A stretch of 7,740 nt of DNA from an uncultured Porphyromonas sp. (GTDB lineage: Bacteria; Bacteroidota; Bacteroidia; Bacteroidales; Porphyromonadaceae). The notes under the pieces were generated by a model that worked only from the letters and a program-made list of their open reading frames with translations, was not told the origin of the DNA and made no database searches. Positions 1 through 6,654 of this stretch are shown in pieces (the stretch's first letter is position 1; each line of letters begins with the position of its first letter). The DNA is taken from the NCBI GenBank assembly GCA_900548415.1, contig URKO01000045.1, positions 1 to 7,740 of the forward strand. The letters run 5' to 3'. The position numbers and the translations under genes were made by a program.

Positions 1-102
1 CTGAACGTGCACAACGATAACGGCAAGCTCGACATCGACGCACGTGGCGGACATATCGTTGGCTACGACTATAACGGCAGGCGGAAGGACTCCTCGTCGT
101 GA
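1..102 (+). CDS. C-terminal end of an unidentified protein (5' end outside window)
   Basis: Frame 1 is open from the window edge to a TGA at 100-102 and gives 33 residues, starting LNVHNDNGKLDIDARGGH and ending GRRKDSSS. The wobble positions are rich in G/C (AAC, GGC, GAC, CTC, ATC), as in the clear genes of this window, which favours real coding over chance. The fragment is polar with alternating hydrophobic residues, as in a beta-strand-rich C-terminus, and finishes in a basic then serine-rich tail. I do not recognise the family. It converges on the 52-residue minus-strand ORF at 69-227, and the two reading frames overlap by 34 bases. The call is tentative because only about 100 bases are visible; the frame could also be an antisense shadow. 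Confidence 0.42.
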   Translation: MNVHNDNGKLDIDARGGHIVGYDYNGRRKDSSS

Positions 103-227
103 GGGGTGCCTAGAGCCTGCGCTAAGGCGAGCGCTATAGCGACCTCTTCGGGAGAGGGCGCTGGCGCTGCTTTCTTAGCTCTCTTGGCGGGTGCCTTCTT
201 ACCCTTTTCTATCTTTTTGGTAGCCAT
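69..227 (-). CDS. Small basic protein after mmdA, probably a shortened decarboxylase-operon subunit
   Basis: ATG at 227-225, stop TAG at 71-69, 52 residues. Residues 1-24 form a Lys/Ala/Pro-rich basic segment (MATKKIEKGKKAPAKRAKKA at its start). Residues 26-39 form a short amphipathic, Ala/Leu-rich helix (PEEVAIALALAQAL), followed by HDEESFRL at 43-50. From memory, small or OadG-like proteins between mmdA and the biotin carrier in Bacteroidetes operons carry a similar acidic-helix plus HDxES module, followed by a further conserved stretch ending near a SPWSSK-like motif. Here the frame stops two residues after FRL, so that last stretch appears to be missing, and there is no N-terminal membrane helix as in true OadG. 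It starts 12 bases after the mmdA stop and is probably co-transcribed and translationally coupled. It may be a naturally short protein or the remnant of a truncated gene. The function is inferred only from position and the weak motif. Confidence 0.6.
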   Translation of the reverse strand: MATKKIEKGKKAPAKRAKKAAPAPSPEEVAIALALAQALGTPHDEESFRLPL

Positions 228-239
228 CGGTAGAAGGGG

Positions 240-1793
240 TTAGAGCGGTACGTTGTCATGCTTCTTAGCGGGGAGCGTCTGGCGCTTCGTGCGTAGTTGC
301 TGTAGCGCACGGACGATGCGGAAGCGGGTGTTCCTTGGCTCGATGACATCGTCGATGTAACCGTAGGAAGCCGCATTGTATGGATTGGCAAAAGCATCAC
401 GATACTCTTGCTCTTTCTCCAGAGCTGTCTTAGCGGGGTCATCGCTCGCCTTGACTTCCTTAGCAAAGACTACCTCAACGGCTCCTGATGGACCCATGAC
501 GGCAATCTCAGCAGAGGGCCAAGCGTAGTTGATGTCTGCGCGTAGGTGCTTAGAGCCCATCACGATGTAAGCACCACCGTATGCCTTGCGTAGGACGACT
601 GTAATCTTAGGCACGGTAGCTTCGCCGTAAGCGTAGAGGAGCTTAGCACCGTGTGTGATGACGGCGTTGTACTCCTGACCAGTGCCTGGGAGGAAGCCTG
701 GCACGTCGACGAGTGTGACGATGGGGATGTTGAATGAGTCGCAGAAGCGTACGAAGCGCGCAGCCTTGCGAGAGGAGTTGCAGTCGAGGCTACCAGCCAT
801 TACCTTAGGCTGATTGGCTACGATACCGACGCTCTGCCCGTTGAAGCGAGCGAAGCCGACGATGATGTTGCGTGCGTAGTCACGATGCACCTCGAGGAAC
901 TCGCCGTGGTCTACGATTGCTCCGATTACCTCGTACATGTCGTAAGCACGGTTTGGTGAGTCAGGGATAATCTCGTTGAGTAGCTCCTCGCAGCGGTCTG
1001 CGGGATCGTCGCAAGCAACGAAGGGTGGCTCCTCCATGTTGTTTTGTGGTAGGAAGGAGAGCAACTGACGGATGAGCTGGATGCCAGCCTCGTCGTTGTC
1101 TACAGCGAAGTGTGCCACACCACTCTTAGATGCGTGTACGTCGGCACCACCTAGCTCCTCCTGTGTGACATCCTCGCCGGTGACTGTCTTGACCACCTTA
1201 GGACCTGTGAGGAACATGTAGCTGGAGTTGCGCACCATAATGTTGAAGTCAGTCAGTGCGGGCGAGTAGACAGCACCACCAGCGCAAGGACCGAAGATAC
1301 CAGAGATCTGAGGTATGACACCCGAAGCGAGGATGTTGCGCTCGAAAATCTCACCGTAGCCACAGAGTGCGTTGACAGCCTCTTGGATACGAGCACCACC
1401 TGAGTCGTTGAGACCGATACAGGGTGCGCCCATAGTCATGGCTAGGTCCATCACCTTGCAGATCTTAGCAGCAAGCATCTCACCGAGTGCGCCACCGATG
1501 ACGGTGAAGTCCTGTGCAAAGACGTAGACGAGACGTCCGTCGATGGTACCACTACCTACGACGACACCGTCACCGAGGAACTTCTTCTTCTCCATGCCAA
1601 AGTTCGTGCAGCGGTGCTGGACGAACATGTCGATCTCCTCAAAGGAACCCTCATCGAGGAGCATAGCTATACGCTCACGAGCTGTGTACTTGCCCTTGGC
1701 GTGTTGCTTCTCAATGCGCTCCTCGCCTCCTCCGAGACGAGCCTCCTCACGCTTGGCAAGGAGTTGCTTTATTTTCTCTTGTTGTACACTCAT
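240..1793 (-). CDS. mmdA: Methylmalonyl-CoA decarboxylase alpha subunit (biotin-dependent carboxyltransferase; propionyl-CoA carboxylase beta-like)
   Basis: 517 residues, the usual length for this acyl-CoA carboxyltransferase family. The two crotonase-like halves are visible. The N-terminal half has the [18 protein letters not shown] opening (18-35), TARERI (37-42), [13 protein letters not shown] (128-140) and [15 protein letters not shown] (168-182); the glycine pairs form an oxyanion hole. The C-terminal half has [14 protein letters not shown] (362-375), [13 protein letters not shown] (403-415) and [15 protein letters not shown] (424-438). The subunit moves CO2 from (S)-methylmalonyl-CoA to a biotin carrier, yielding propionyl-CoA; in the complete complex a membrane beta subunit then decarboxylates biotin and exports Na+. 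The start at 1793 gives the normal family N-terminus. The gene lies 33 bases downstream of the epimerase, which supports a propionate role over acetyl-CoA carboxylase. Carboxyltransferase and propionyl-CoA carboxylase beta subunits cannot be separated by sequence alone, but no biotin carboxylase is nearby. Confidence 0.93.
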   Translation of the reverse strand: MSVQQEKIKQLLAKREEARLGGGEERIEKQHAKGKYTARERIAMLLDEGSFEEIDMFVQHRCTNFGMEKKKFLGDGVVVGSGTIDGRLVYVFAQDFTVIGGALGEMLAAKICKVMDLAMTMGAPCIGLNDSGGARIQEAVNALCGYGEIFERNILASGVIPQISGIFGPCAGGAVYSPALTDFNIMVRNSSYMFLTGPKVVKTVTGEDVTQEELGGADVHASKSGVAHFAVDNDEAGIQLIRQLLSFLPQNNMEEPPFVACDDPADRCEELLNEIIPDSPNRAYDMYEVIGAIVDHGEFLEVHRDYARNIIVGFARFNGQSVGIVANQPKVMAGSLDCNSSRKAARFVRFCDSFNIPIVTLVDVPGFLPGTGQEYNAVITHGAKLLYAYGEATVPKITVVLRKAYGGAYIVMGSKHLRADINYAWPSAEIAVMGPSGAVEVVFAKEVKASDDPAKTALEKEQEYRDAFANPYNAASYGYIDDVIEPRNTRFRIVRALQQLRTKRQTLPAKKHDNVPL

Positions 1794-1826
1794 TATTCTA
1801 TGTAGCGTTTGTTTGATTGGACGATA

Positions 1827-2243
1827 TTACTTAGCGACATCCTTGCAGTCGCAGATCTCTAAGAGTATGCCGTGTGCACTCTTGGGGTGTACGAAGGCGA
1901 TGTTGAGCCCTTCGGCACCTTTGCGAGGCTTCTCGTCGATGAGGCGTATGCCTTTGCCCTTGAGCTCCTCGAGAGCTGGTGCTACATCGTCAGATGATAG
2001 TGCTAGATGGTGGATACCCTCGCCACGCTTCTCGATAAACTTGGCTATAGGGCTCTCATCGCTCGTAGGCTCTAGGAGCTCTAGCTTGACTTCGCCTATC
2101 TTGAGGAATGCAGTACGCACCTTCTGGTCGGCGACCTCCTCAATGTTGTAGCAGGTTAGTCCGAGGACTCCCTCGAAGAAGGGTAGTGCCTCCTCTATGC
2201 TCTTGACTGCTATCCCAAGATGCTCGATGTGTGACAGATTCAT
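1827..2243 (-). CDS. mce: Methylmalonyl-CoA epimerase
   Basis: 138 residues, full length for this small VOC-fold enzyme, which interconverts the (R) and (S) epimers of methylmalonyl-CoA. Two beta-alpha-beta-beta-beta modules are visible. The first begins [20 protein letters not shown] (6-25) and ends EVKLELLEP (51-59). The second begins [13 protein letters not shown] (74-86) and ends [11 protein letters not shown] (122-132). The likely metal ligands are His8, one of the His78-His79 pair, and Glu129. The gene is first in its unit: it is followed by mmdA after 33 bases, and its product is the substrate isomer for the carboxyltransferase. The start at 2243 is preceded by an A-rich leader without a Shine-Dalgarno sequence and gives the standard family N-terminus. 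A consensus Bacteroidetes -7 box lies about 100 bases upstream. Methylmalonyl-CoA mutase is not in the window. Confidence 0.93.
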   Translation of the reverse strand: MNLSHIEHLGIAVKSIEEALPFFEGVLGLTCYNIEEVADQKVRTAFLKIGEVKLELLEPTSDESPIAKFIEKRGEGIHHLALSSDDVAPALEELKGKGIRLIDEKPRKGAEGLNIAFVHPKSAHGILLEICDCKDVAK

Positions 2244-2277
2244 ACGCTATATTGTTTATTGATTTGTGTGTCTACTC

Positions 2278-2302
2278 AAAGGGTGAAGGGACTGCGCCCT
2301 TT
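2278..2302 (-). promoter_or_regulatory. Pair of mutually exclusive small hairpins in the mce leader
   Basis: The same minus-strand arm AAAGGG (2302-2297) can pair with CCCTT at 2290-2286 (5-bp stem, 6-base loop) or with CCCTTT at 2283-2278 (6-bp stem, 13-base loop). The two structures share one arm and exclude each other. They lie in the untranslated leader between the predicted promoter at 2341-2348 and the mce start at 2243. No U-run follows, so this is not a convincing intrinsic terminator. A regulatory role is speculation, and such short stems arise often by chance. Confidence 0.25.
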
Positions 2303-2340
2303 AGACGGGGACAATCTCTCTAAAGATCATCACCCGACTG

Positions 2341-2372
2341 CAAATATAAGAATAATCGCTCACGTAGCGAAA
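2341..2372 (-). promoter_or_regulatory. Predicted Bacteroidetes-type promoter of the mce-mmdA unit
   Basis: On the minus strand TATATTTG (2348-2341) matches the Bacteroidetes -7 consensus TAnnTTTG exactly. TTTCG (2372-2368) lies 19 bases upstream where the -33 TTTG element is expected and matches it only partly. Transcription would begin near 2334, leaving a leader of about 90 bases before mce. A short inverted repeat, cgct-cacgt-agcg (2357-2369), sits in the spacer and could be an operator or chance. Confidence 0.55.
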
Positions 2373-2417
2373 GGGTTGGACACCCAAATGTCGATTTGCC
2401 CTCTAGAAAGAGCTAGA

Positions 2418-3773
2418 TCAGGCGAAGGTGAGTGCGTGTACCAGCGGACGACTGGTCAGTTGTCCATCACGGTAAGCGACCTGTCCATTGACCCAAGTAG
2501 CTACGATGCGATGCGAGAAGGTGTAGCCCTCCAGGGGCGACCAGCCGCACTTGCTGTAGAGGCTCTCCTTAGTTACTGTGGTCTCCTGATGAGGATCGAC
2601 GAGGACTAGGTCGGCGTAGTAGCCTGTGCGTATGTAGCCTCGCTCACGGACGCCAAAGAGCTGTGCGGGTGCGTGTGCCATCTTCTCAACCACCAGTTCT
2701 GGCGACCAAAGCCCCTCGTGAGCCAGCTCCAGCATCATCAAGAGACTGTGCTGTACGAGCGGACCGCCAGAGGCTGCCGTGAGGGCATCGCCCTCCTTGT
2801 CGGCTAGTGTGTGAGGCGCATGGTCGGTGGCGATCACATCGATGCGACCCTCGACGAGCGCTTGGCGCAGAGCCTCACGGTCGCGAGCCGTCTTGACGGC
2901 GGGATTCCACTTGATGCGGTTGCCTAGGCGACTGTAGTCCTCATCGGTAAACCATAAGTGGTGGACGCATACCTCGGCGGTGATGCGCTTCTCGGGCGAA
3001 AGAGGGGCTGCAGAGAAGAGATCCATCTCCTCCGCAGTCGATAGATGTAGTACGTGTAGTCTAGCACCGAGACGCTTGGCGCGCTCTATGGCATTGTGTG
3101 AAGACTCGTAGCACGCCTCACGAGAGCGTATCAGCGGATGTGTCTCAATGGGTGGATGACCGTCGTATCGCTGGCGGTAGATCTCCTTATTGCGTGTGAT
3201 GATCTCCTCGCTCTCGCAGTGTGTAGCGATGAGCTTGGGCGCATGGGCAAAGAAGTAGTCGAGTGCCTCCTCGCTGTCCACCAGCATATTGCCCGTGGAG
3301 GCTCCTAGGAAGAGCTTGTACCCAGGTATCAGGGCTGGGTCTATGGCGCACGCCTTGGGAGCGTTGTCATTAGTCCCGCCGAAGTAGAAAGCGTAGTTTG
3401 CCCAGCTTGTCTCCTGAGCGCGCTGACGCTTGTCGAGGAGTGCCTCGAGGGTGACCGTCGGGGGCTTTACATTCGGCATGTCCATATAGGAGGTGACACC
3501 GCCAGCCACGGCAGCACGGCTCTCGTGCGCTATGTCGCCCTTGTGGGTTAGTCCTGGCTCTCTAAAGTGTACCTGATCGTCGATGCAGCCAGGGAGTAGC
3601 CAAAGCCCGTGAGCCTCCACAATCTCTGCTCCTTGGAGTAGTTCGCTGGGGAGGTCAGACACTTTGTCGACACCTATATGTATAGACTCAATTCGCTCGT
3701 CGGAAAGGCATACGGAGCCGACGACCTGCCGACCTTCATTGATAATGGTCGCTCCGAGTATGATCTGTCGCAT
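2418..3773 (-). CDS. pyrC: Dihydroorotase
   Basis: 451 residues from ATG at 3773. The frame is open 33 codons further upstream, but those overlap the glycosyltransferase, while [14 protein letters not shown] is the normal start of the family. The enzyme is a cytosolic zinc amidohydrolase closing carbamoyl-aspartate to dihydroorotate in pyrimidine synthesis. Visible active-site pieces are [20 protein letters not shown] (61-80), with His69 and Arg71; Lys153 in GYKLFLG, the candidate carbamylated lysine; His185 in ATHCE; His243 in VLHLST; and Asp317 in IATDHAPH. The GGTNDN (132-137), [13 protein letters not shown] (265-274) and [12 protein letters not shown] (334-345) segments agree with what I recall of the P. 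gingivalis dihydroorotase. The first histidine of the usual HxH metal motif is Gln67 here, apparently a trait of this Bacteroidetes subgroup. The C-terminal [11 protein letters not shown] (384-394) is the usual beta-sandwich return. The start lies one base after the glycosyltransferase stop, so the two are probably translationally coupled. Confidence 0.93.
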   Translation of the reverse strand: MRQIILGATIINEGRQVVGSVCLSDERIESIHIGVDKVSDLPSELLQGAEIVEAHGLWLLPGCIDDQVHFREPGLTHKGDIAHESRAAVAGGVTSYMDMPNVKPPTVTLEALLDKRQRAQETSWANYAFYFGGTNDNAPKACAIDPALIPGYKLFLGASTGNMLVDSEEALDYFFAHAPKLIATHCESEEIITRNKEIYRQRYDGHPPIETHPLIRSREACYESSHNAIERAKRLGARLHVLHLSTAEEMDLFSAAPLSPEKRITAEVCVHHLWFTDEDYSRLGNRIKWNPAVKTARDREALRQALVEGRIDVIATDHAPHTLADKEGDALTAASGGPLVQHSLLMMLELAHEGLWSPELVVEKMAHAPAQLFGVRERGYIRTGYYADLVLVDPHQETTVTKESLYSKCGWSPLEGYTFSHRIVATWVNGQVAYRDGQLTSRPLVHALTFA

Positions 3774-3774
3774 A

Positions 3775-4530
3775 TTACTTAGCTGTATTACGGCGCTTGG
3801 GAAAGCCTTTGAAGAGTTGCCAGTAGCGTAGCTTGAGGACGCCCGTGAAGGCTTCGCCAAAGATCGAACCATTCATCTTCGAGCTCCCGAGCTTACGATT
3901 GACAAAGGTGATGGGTACCTCCTTGATCTTAAAGCCTAGACAGTGCGCCGTGTACTTCATCTCGATCTGGAAGGCGTAGCCCTTGAAGTGCACCTCGTCT
4001 AGTCTCATCGTCTCTAGCACCTCACGTCTGTAGCAGACGAAGCCAGCCGTCGTGTCTCGTACTGGTAGCCAGGTGATTATGCGTACGTAGACTGATGCGA
4101 GATAGCTCATAAGTATGCGACCGAGAGGCCAATCCTTGACCCCTCCACCCCGCACGTATCGAGAGCCCACCGCTACATCGTAGCCCTCCTCCGAGACGGC
4201 GCGTAGGAGGTGCGGTAGCGCCGAGAGGGGGTGACTGAAGTCGCAATCCATCTCAAAGATGTAGTCGTAGCCGTGCTCCAGTGCCCACTCGAAGCCTGTA
4301 AGATAAGCCGTGCCCAGTCCCATCTTGCCGGGGCGTACAATCAGGTGCAGGCGATCGGCGTAGGTCGTCTCCTGCTGTAGCGTACGCACGATCTCAGCGG
4401 TTCCGTCAGGCGAATTGTCATCTAGGATCAGCAGGTCGAAGGCTTCGGGCAGTGCCAAGACGGCTCGAATCATCTCGGCGACATTCTCGCGCTCGTTGTA
4501 GGTGGGTATGATGACAAGGCTAGCGTGCAT
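3775..4530 (-). CDS. Family 2 glycosyltransferase, polyprenol-phosphate mannose synthase (DPM1)-like
   Basis: 251 residues with a GT-A fold. Visible motifs are PTYNERENV (9-17), LDDNSPDGT (36-44), [11 protein letters not shown] (66-76), the DxD metal site at Asp95-Asp97 in EMDCDFSHP (93-101), GSRYVRGG (122-129), [14 protein letters not shown] (159-172), the QIEMKY acceptor-side motif (188-193) and the RKLGSSKM loop (212-219). This set is typical of DPM1-type enzymes, which move mannose from GDP-mannose to a polyprenyl phosphate at the inner face of the cytoplasmic membrane. The protein lacks the C-terminal transmembrane domains of DPMS/GtrB-like relatives, so it resembles the soluble catalytic form. 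The lipid-linked sugar could feed protein O-glycosylation or surface polysaccharide synthesis; mannose as donor sugar is inferred from the family. The gene is first of a two-gene unit with pyrC, with no evident metabolic link between them. Confidence 0.88.
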   Translation of the reverse strand: MHASLVIIPTYNERENVAEMIRAVLALPEAFDLLILDDNSPDGTAEIVRTLQQETTYADRLHLIVRPGKMGLGTAYLTGFEWALEHGYDYIFEMDCDFSHPLSALPHLLRAVSEEGYDVAVGSRYVRGGGVKDWPLGRILMSYLASVYVRIITWLPVRDTTAGFVCYRREVLETMRLDEVHFKGYAFQIEMKYTAHCLGFKIKEVPITFVNRKLGSSKMNGSIFGEAFTGVLKLRYWQLFKGFPKRRNTAK

Positions 4531-4603
4531 AGCGTGAAGGGTATCTGTGAGTGGTCATGCGTAGGGTAGGGAGCGCGACTAGATGCCCCCTGCCACAGCA
4601 CTA

Positions 4604-4611
4604 CAAAGGTA
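4604..4611 (-). promoter_or_regulatory. Predicted -7 element of the glycosyltransferase-pyrC unit
   Basis: TACCTTTG on the minus strand matches TAnnTTTG and lies 73 bases upstream of the glycosyltransferase start, in the 157-base gap at 4531-4687. No good -33 TTTG is seen 19-21 bases upstream. A run of six T (minus strand, 4619-4614) lies just before it and could be part of the terminator of the preceding beta-barrel gene, but I find no solid G/C stem ahead of it. Nothing else is recognisable in this gap. Confidence 0.45.
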
Positions 4612-4687
4612 GTAAAAAACTCTCTTCAGGTATCATGCATCAGCTCTCTGCGCTGTTTGGGATCACAGAGCCCTCTCTCAGCTCTAC

Positions 4688-5446
4688 TTAGATGCGGTAA
4701 GCAAAGCCCGCAAAAGCGTAGATATTGTAGAGCGGGAAGGGCATCATCGTAAAGCTCCGATCTAGCGCTGGCTCGAAGCTCATATTGAGCTGTGCAGTCA
4801 CACCGAGACGCTGATGAAAGAAGTAATCGAAGCCTACCCTGACACCCATATCTAGCTTATTAAAGTGGTCTGACAGGTCGTAGTCGACGAGGTGATCTGG
4901 AGAGATGGGGTCGCCATTGAGCGTACCGTCTCCATCGAGTGTTACCTTAAAGCTCTGTTGCATCAGATAGGAGAGGTAGAAGCCTACCTGCATACGAAAC
5001 TTATCTTTGCTCGTATGGTAGGCGACCAGCATCGGGAGCGTGAGGTAGTAGTTGATAAACTCGGTGCTGTTATTGCCCGTAAAGAGTCCCCACGCAGCTT
5101 CCTGCCCATCGCCTATATTGATACGCATATCTGTGGCATGGGTACAGACGTACATACCCTTGCGCTCCATCTCTAGTCCCGTGTCTAGGTGCCACCCTTT
5201 GGTGTCGGGGAGGTGGTAGGAGAGCCAACCCTTGATGGCGATGTTCATGTGGGGATTCCAAGTGTAGATCTTGTCGATAGCCTTCGGCTTGGGTAGGGGC
5301 GTGGTAGCTCCGACATTGAGACCAGCCTTGATGCCAAACTCTAGGTCGTCCCTGTCTTCCACAGGAGCTTGTGCCCTCAGTAGCGGTGCCGTAAGGAGTG
5401 CGAGCAGGAGGGTAACTATCCCTGTGTGTAGTTGCCGTGTAGTCAT
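4688..5446 (-). CDS. Outer-membrane beta-barrel protein, PorT-like
   Basis: 252 residues. Residues 1-26 form a signal peptide: a basic start, the hydrophobic stretch VTLLLALLTAPLL and an AQA cleavage site. The mature protein begins with an acidic linker, then FGIKAGLNVGAT (37-48), a common first strand of the Bacteroidetes PorT/OMP_b-brl_2 barrels. Alternating aromatic and polar strands follow: MNIAIKGWLSYHL (67-79), WHLDTGLEMERKGMYV (85-100), INYYLTLPMLVAYH (131-144), FRMQVGFYLSYLM (150-162), KLDMGVRVGFDYFFHQ (197-212), LGVTAQLNMSFEP (214-226). The last strand, YNIYAFAGFAYRI, ends at the C-terminus, as barrel-assembly signals do. It probably spans the outer membrane with about eight strands, by analogy with the family. 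It follows the lipoprotein gene by 12 bases and is probably co-expressed, suggesting that the two products act together at the envelope. The specific function is unknown. Confidence 0.78.
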   Translation of the reverse strand: MTTRQLHTGIVTLLLALLTAPLLRAQAPVEDRDDLEFGIKAGLNVGATTPLPKPKAIDKIYTWNPHMNIAIKGWLSYHLPDTKGWHLDTGLEMERKGMYVCTHATDMRINIGDGQEAAWGLFTGNNSTEFINYYLTLPMLVAYHTSKDKFRMQVGFYLSYLMQQSFKVTLDGDGTLNGDPISPDHLVDYDLSDHFNKLDMGVRVGFDYFFHQRLGVTAQLNMSFEPALDRSFTMMPFPLYNIYAFAGFAYRI

Positions 5447-5458
5447 AGCTGTAGCGGA

Positions 5459-6478
5459 TTACTTCTTGGTGGGTATGCCTAGTGTCACAGTAAAGTCGTC
5501 AATGCGCAGGCGACTACCGATAGCTCCGATGAATTCATCGCCACGAGCACTCGACGAGAAGATAAGTGCCATACGGTACTTGCCTTTCTGCAGATCTATC
5601 TGCTTGTAGGCCGCCTCATTGACGATCTCCAGTTTGCTCTCAAAGGGAGTCCACGCACCCTCCTTAGTAGGCTGGGGGTGTATCTGCACCTTTGCTAGGA
5701 TGCGTGAATCGGTGTAGAGCGTCTTACCATTGAGGTAACTATTGTCTTGCGAGATGTCGTAAAAGACGCAGGCGATCGTAGCCTCGTCCTGCTCTCCTTT
5801 GATCACCTGGTTACTCTTCTTCCCATCGACAAGATCTTTGCCAGGGAGCCACTGATAGTATCCCTTGATAGAGATAGGTATGGCAAAGACGGGCTGACCA
5901 AACTTTGTAGACTCTATAGGTTGGGTGGCCATAATGCCCTCATCCAGTGATCCGCAGTAGAGAGCTCCAGCGATGATGCCCTTGCGAACGATAGTCATTC
6001 CCCTAATGGTTTCCAGCTCAAGAGCTTGTCCCGTGCGACCAGATGTCAGAGGACGTACTGGAGAGGTGGGTTTTAGTGCTTTGGCAGCACCCACATTGCT
6101 TGCAGACATCCAGTAGGGGTCGCCCGCGAGTAGCTTAGAGAGACTCTTCTCTACGGGTAGCTGGTAGGTTCCCTTGGGCTTGACCCACTCGTCAAAGGTG
6201 AAGGTGACCTCCTTCAGCTCGATCTTATCGTCAGGATTGGGATCAGGATTAGGATCTGGATCGGGGTTAGGGTCTGGATTGGGATTAGGATTAGGATCAG
6301 GATTGGGATCAGGATTGGGATTAGGTTCTGGCTCTGGCTCAGGTTTGGGCTTTGGCTTGTAGGTGCCGTTTTCGATAGCGATACGCTTAGCCTTGATGGG
6401 GTCTTCGCCACTACAACCTGCCGCAATGAGGAGAGACAAGGTGAGCAGGATGCCGAGAGTCCAAGAGATTCGTTTCAT
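5459..6478 (-). CDS. Surface-type lipoprotein with X-Pro repeat stalk and PCMD-like domain
   Basis: 339 residues. A lipoprotein signal peptide ends in LIAAGC with the lipidated Cys22; the following SGED places acidic residues near the cysteine, as in Bacteroidetes export signals for surface lipoproteins. Residues 41-82 are 21 consecutive X-Pro pairs, first KP, then EP, then mixed NP/DP, likely an extended stiff stalk. Residues about 86-335 resemble the putative carbohydrate metabolism (PCMD) domain: TFTFDEW (92-98), YWMSASNVGAAKAL (122-135), GQALELET (150-157), KFGQPVFAIPISIKGYYQW (192-210), ILAKVQI (260-266), GAWTPFESKLE (274-284) and YRMALIFSSSARGDEFIGAI (301-320) ending in SRLRIDDFTV. PCMD proteins have a lectin-like jelly-roll fold, and glycan binding is possible but unproven. 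It is the first gene of a unit with the downstream beta-barrel. The domain call is from recalled motif order, not a profile search. Confidence 0.8.
   Translation of the reverse strand: MKRISWTLGILLTLSLLIAAGCSGEDPIKAKRIAIENGTYKPKPKPEPEPEPNPNPDPNPDPNPNPNPDPNPDPDPNPDPNPDDKIELKEVTFTFDEWVKPKGTYQLPVEKSLSKLLAGDPYWMSASNVGAAKALKPTSPVRPLTSGRTGQALELETIRGMTIVRKGIIAGALYCGSLDEGIMATQPIESTKFGQPVFAIPISIKGYYQWLPGKDLVDGKKSNQVIKGEQDEATIACVFYDISQDNSYLNGKTLYTDSRILAKVQIHPQPTKEGAWTPFESKLEIVNEAAYKQIDLQKGKYRMALIFSSSARGDEFIGAIGSRLRIDDFTVTLGIPTKK
6233..6358 (-). repeat. Hexanucleotide repeat tract encoding 21 X-Pro pairs
   Basis: 126 bases of degenerate 6-base units within the lipoprotein gene, GGNTTN/GGATCN-like on the plus strand, each encoding one X-Pro pair. 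An identical 20-base segment occurs at 6231-6250 and 6297-6316, 66 bases (11 units) apart. Unequal recombination or slippage would remove or add whole X-Pro pairs without a frameshift, so stalk length probably varies between strains. The plus strand, which is the transcription template, carries many GG/GGG runs spaced by 2-4 bases. Confidence 0.9.
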
Positions 6479-6507
6479 ACTGTACTATGTTTTACACTAG
6501 GATAGGG

Positions 6508-6529
6508 CAAAGGTAACTATTTCTAGTTA
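6508..6529 (-). promoter_or_regulatory. Predicted promoter of the lipoprotein-barrel unit with overlapping inverted repeat
   Basis: TACCTTTG on the minus strand (6515-6508) matches the -7 consensus TAnnTTTG and is identical to the glycosyltransferase -7 box. It gives a leader of about 23 bases before the lipoprotein ATG at 6478. A perfect 6-bp inverted repeat with a 4-base loop (taacta-tttc-tagtta, 6514-6529) overlaps its upstream edge and is a candidate operator. No convincing -33 TTTG is present, which may mean dependence on an activator. Confidence 0.5.
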
Positions 6530-6623
6530 TATAGTGAGGGTTGCGTCCGACCGATGATCCAGCCAGTTCAGAGAGGATGTCTTATGATTACCCCATTCAG
6601 CACGATAGTCACGTGGGGGGGCG

Positions 6624-6654
6624 TTGTTTTTCTCGAAAAAGAGTGGTAGCTTTG
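6624..6654 (+). promoter_or_regulatory. Predicted Bacteroidetes promoter of the divergent secreted-protein gene
   Basis: TTG at 6624-6626 (-33) is followed after 20 bases by TAGCTTTG at 6647-6654 (-7, consensus TAnnTTTG), within the expected 19-21 spacing. Transcription would begin near 6661, leaving about 27 untranslated bases. A TTTTT-ctcg-AAAAA inverted repeat lies in the spacer, and a run of seven G (6615-6621) ends two bases before the -33 element. This is the best-formed promoter in the window. Confidence 0.7.

Noticed and set aside
1543..2151. 202-codon plus-strand open frame opposite mmdA and mce
   Set aside because: It crosses the ends of two well-supported genes on the other strand, has low-complexity Ser/Arg-rich content and no domain; it is an antisense shadow.
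2259..2609. 116-codon plus-strand frame covering the mce-pyrC gap and the 3' end of pyrC
   Set aside because: About half lies opposite the pyrC coding sequence and the rest in a promoter region; the product has no signal, domain or credible translation start.
3774..3872. N-terminal extension of pyrC to the upstream ATG at 3872
   Set aside because: The extra 33 residues ([15 protein letters not shown]...) are unlike any dihydroorotase N-terminus and lie wholly within the glycosyltransferase gene.
4612..4687. Intrinsic terminator after the beta-barrel gene ending in the T6 run (minus strand 4619-4614)
   Set aside because: The sequence before the T run cannot form a stable G/C stem directly next to it; only a distant CTCTG/CAGAG pairing with a long loop is possible.
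6233..6358. Telomere-like or CRISPR-like repeat array
   Set aside because: The units are degenerate 6-mers in frame with a lipoprotein gene, without spacers or regular direct repeats of CRISPR length.
6174..6362. Plus-strand frame of Gly-Leu-Gly-Ser repeats resembling a silk- or adhesin-like protein
   Set aside because: It is the reverse reading of the X-Pro hexamer tract of the lipoprotein gene; the repetitive look is a by-product of the 6-base period.
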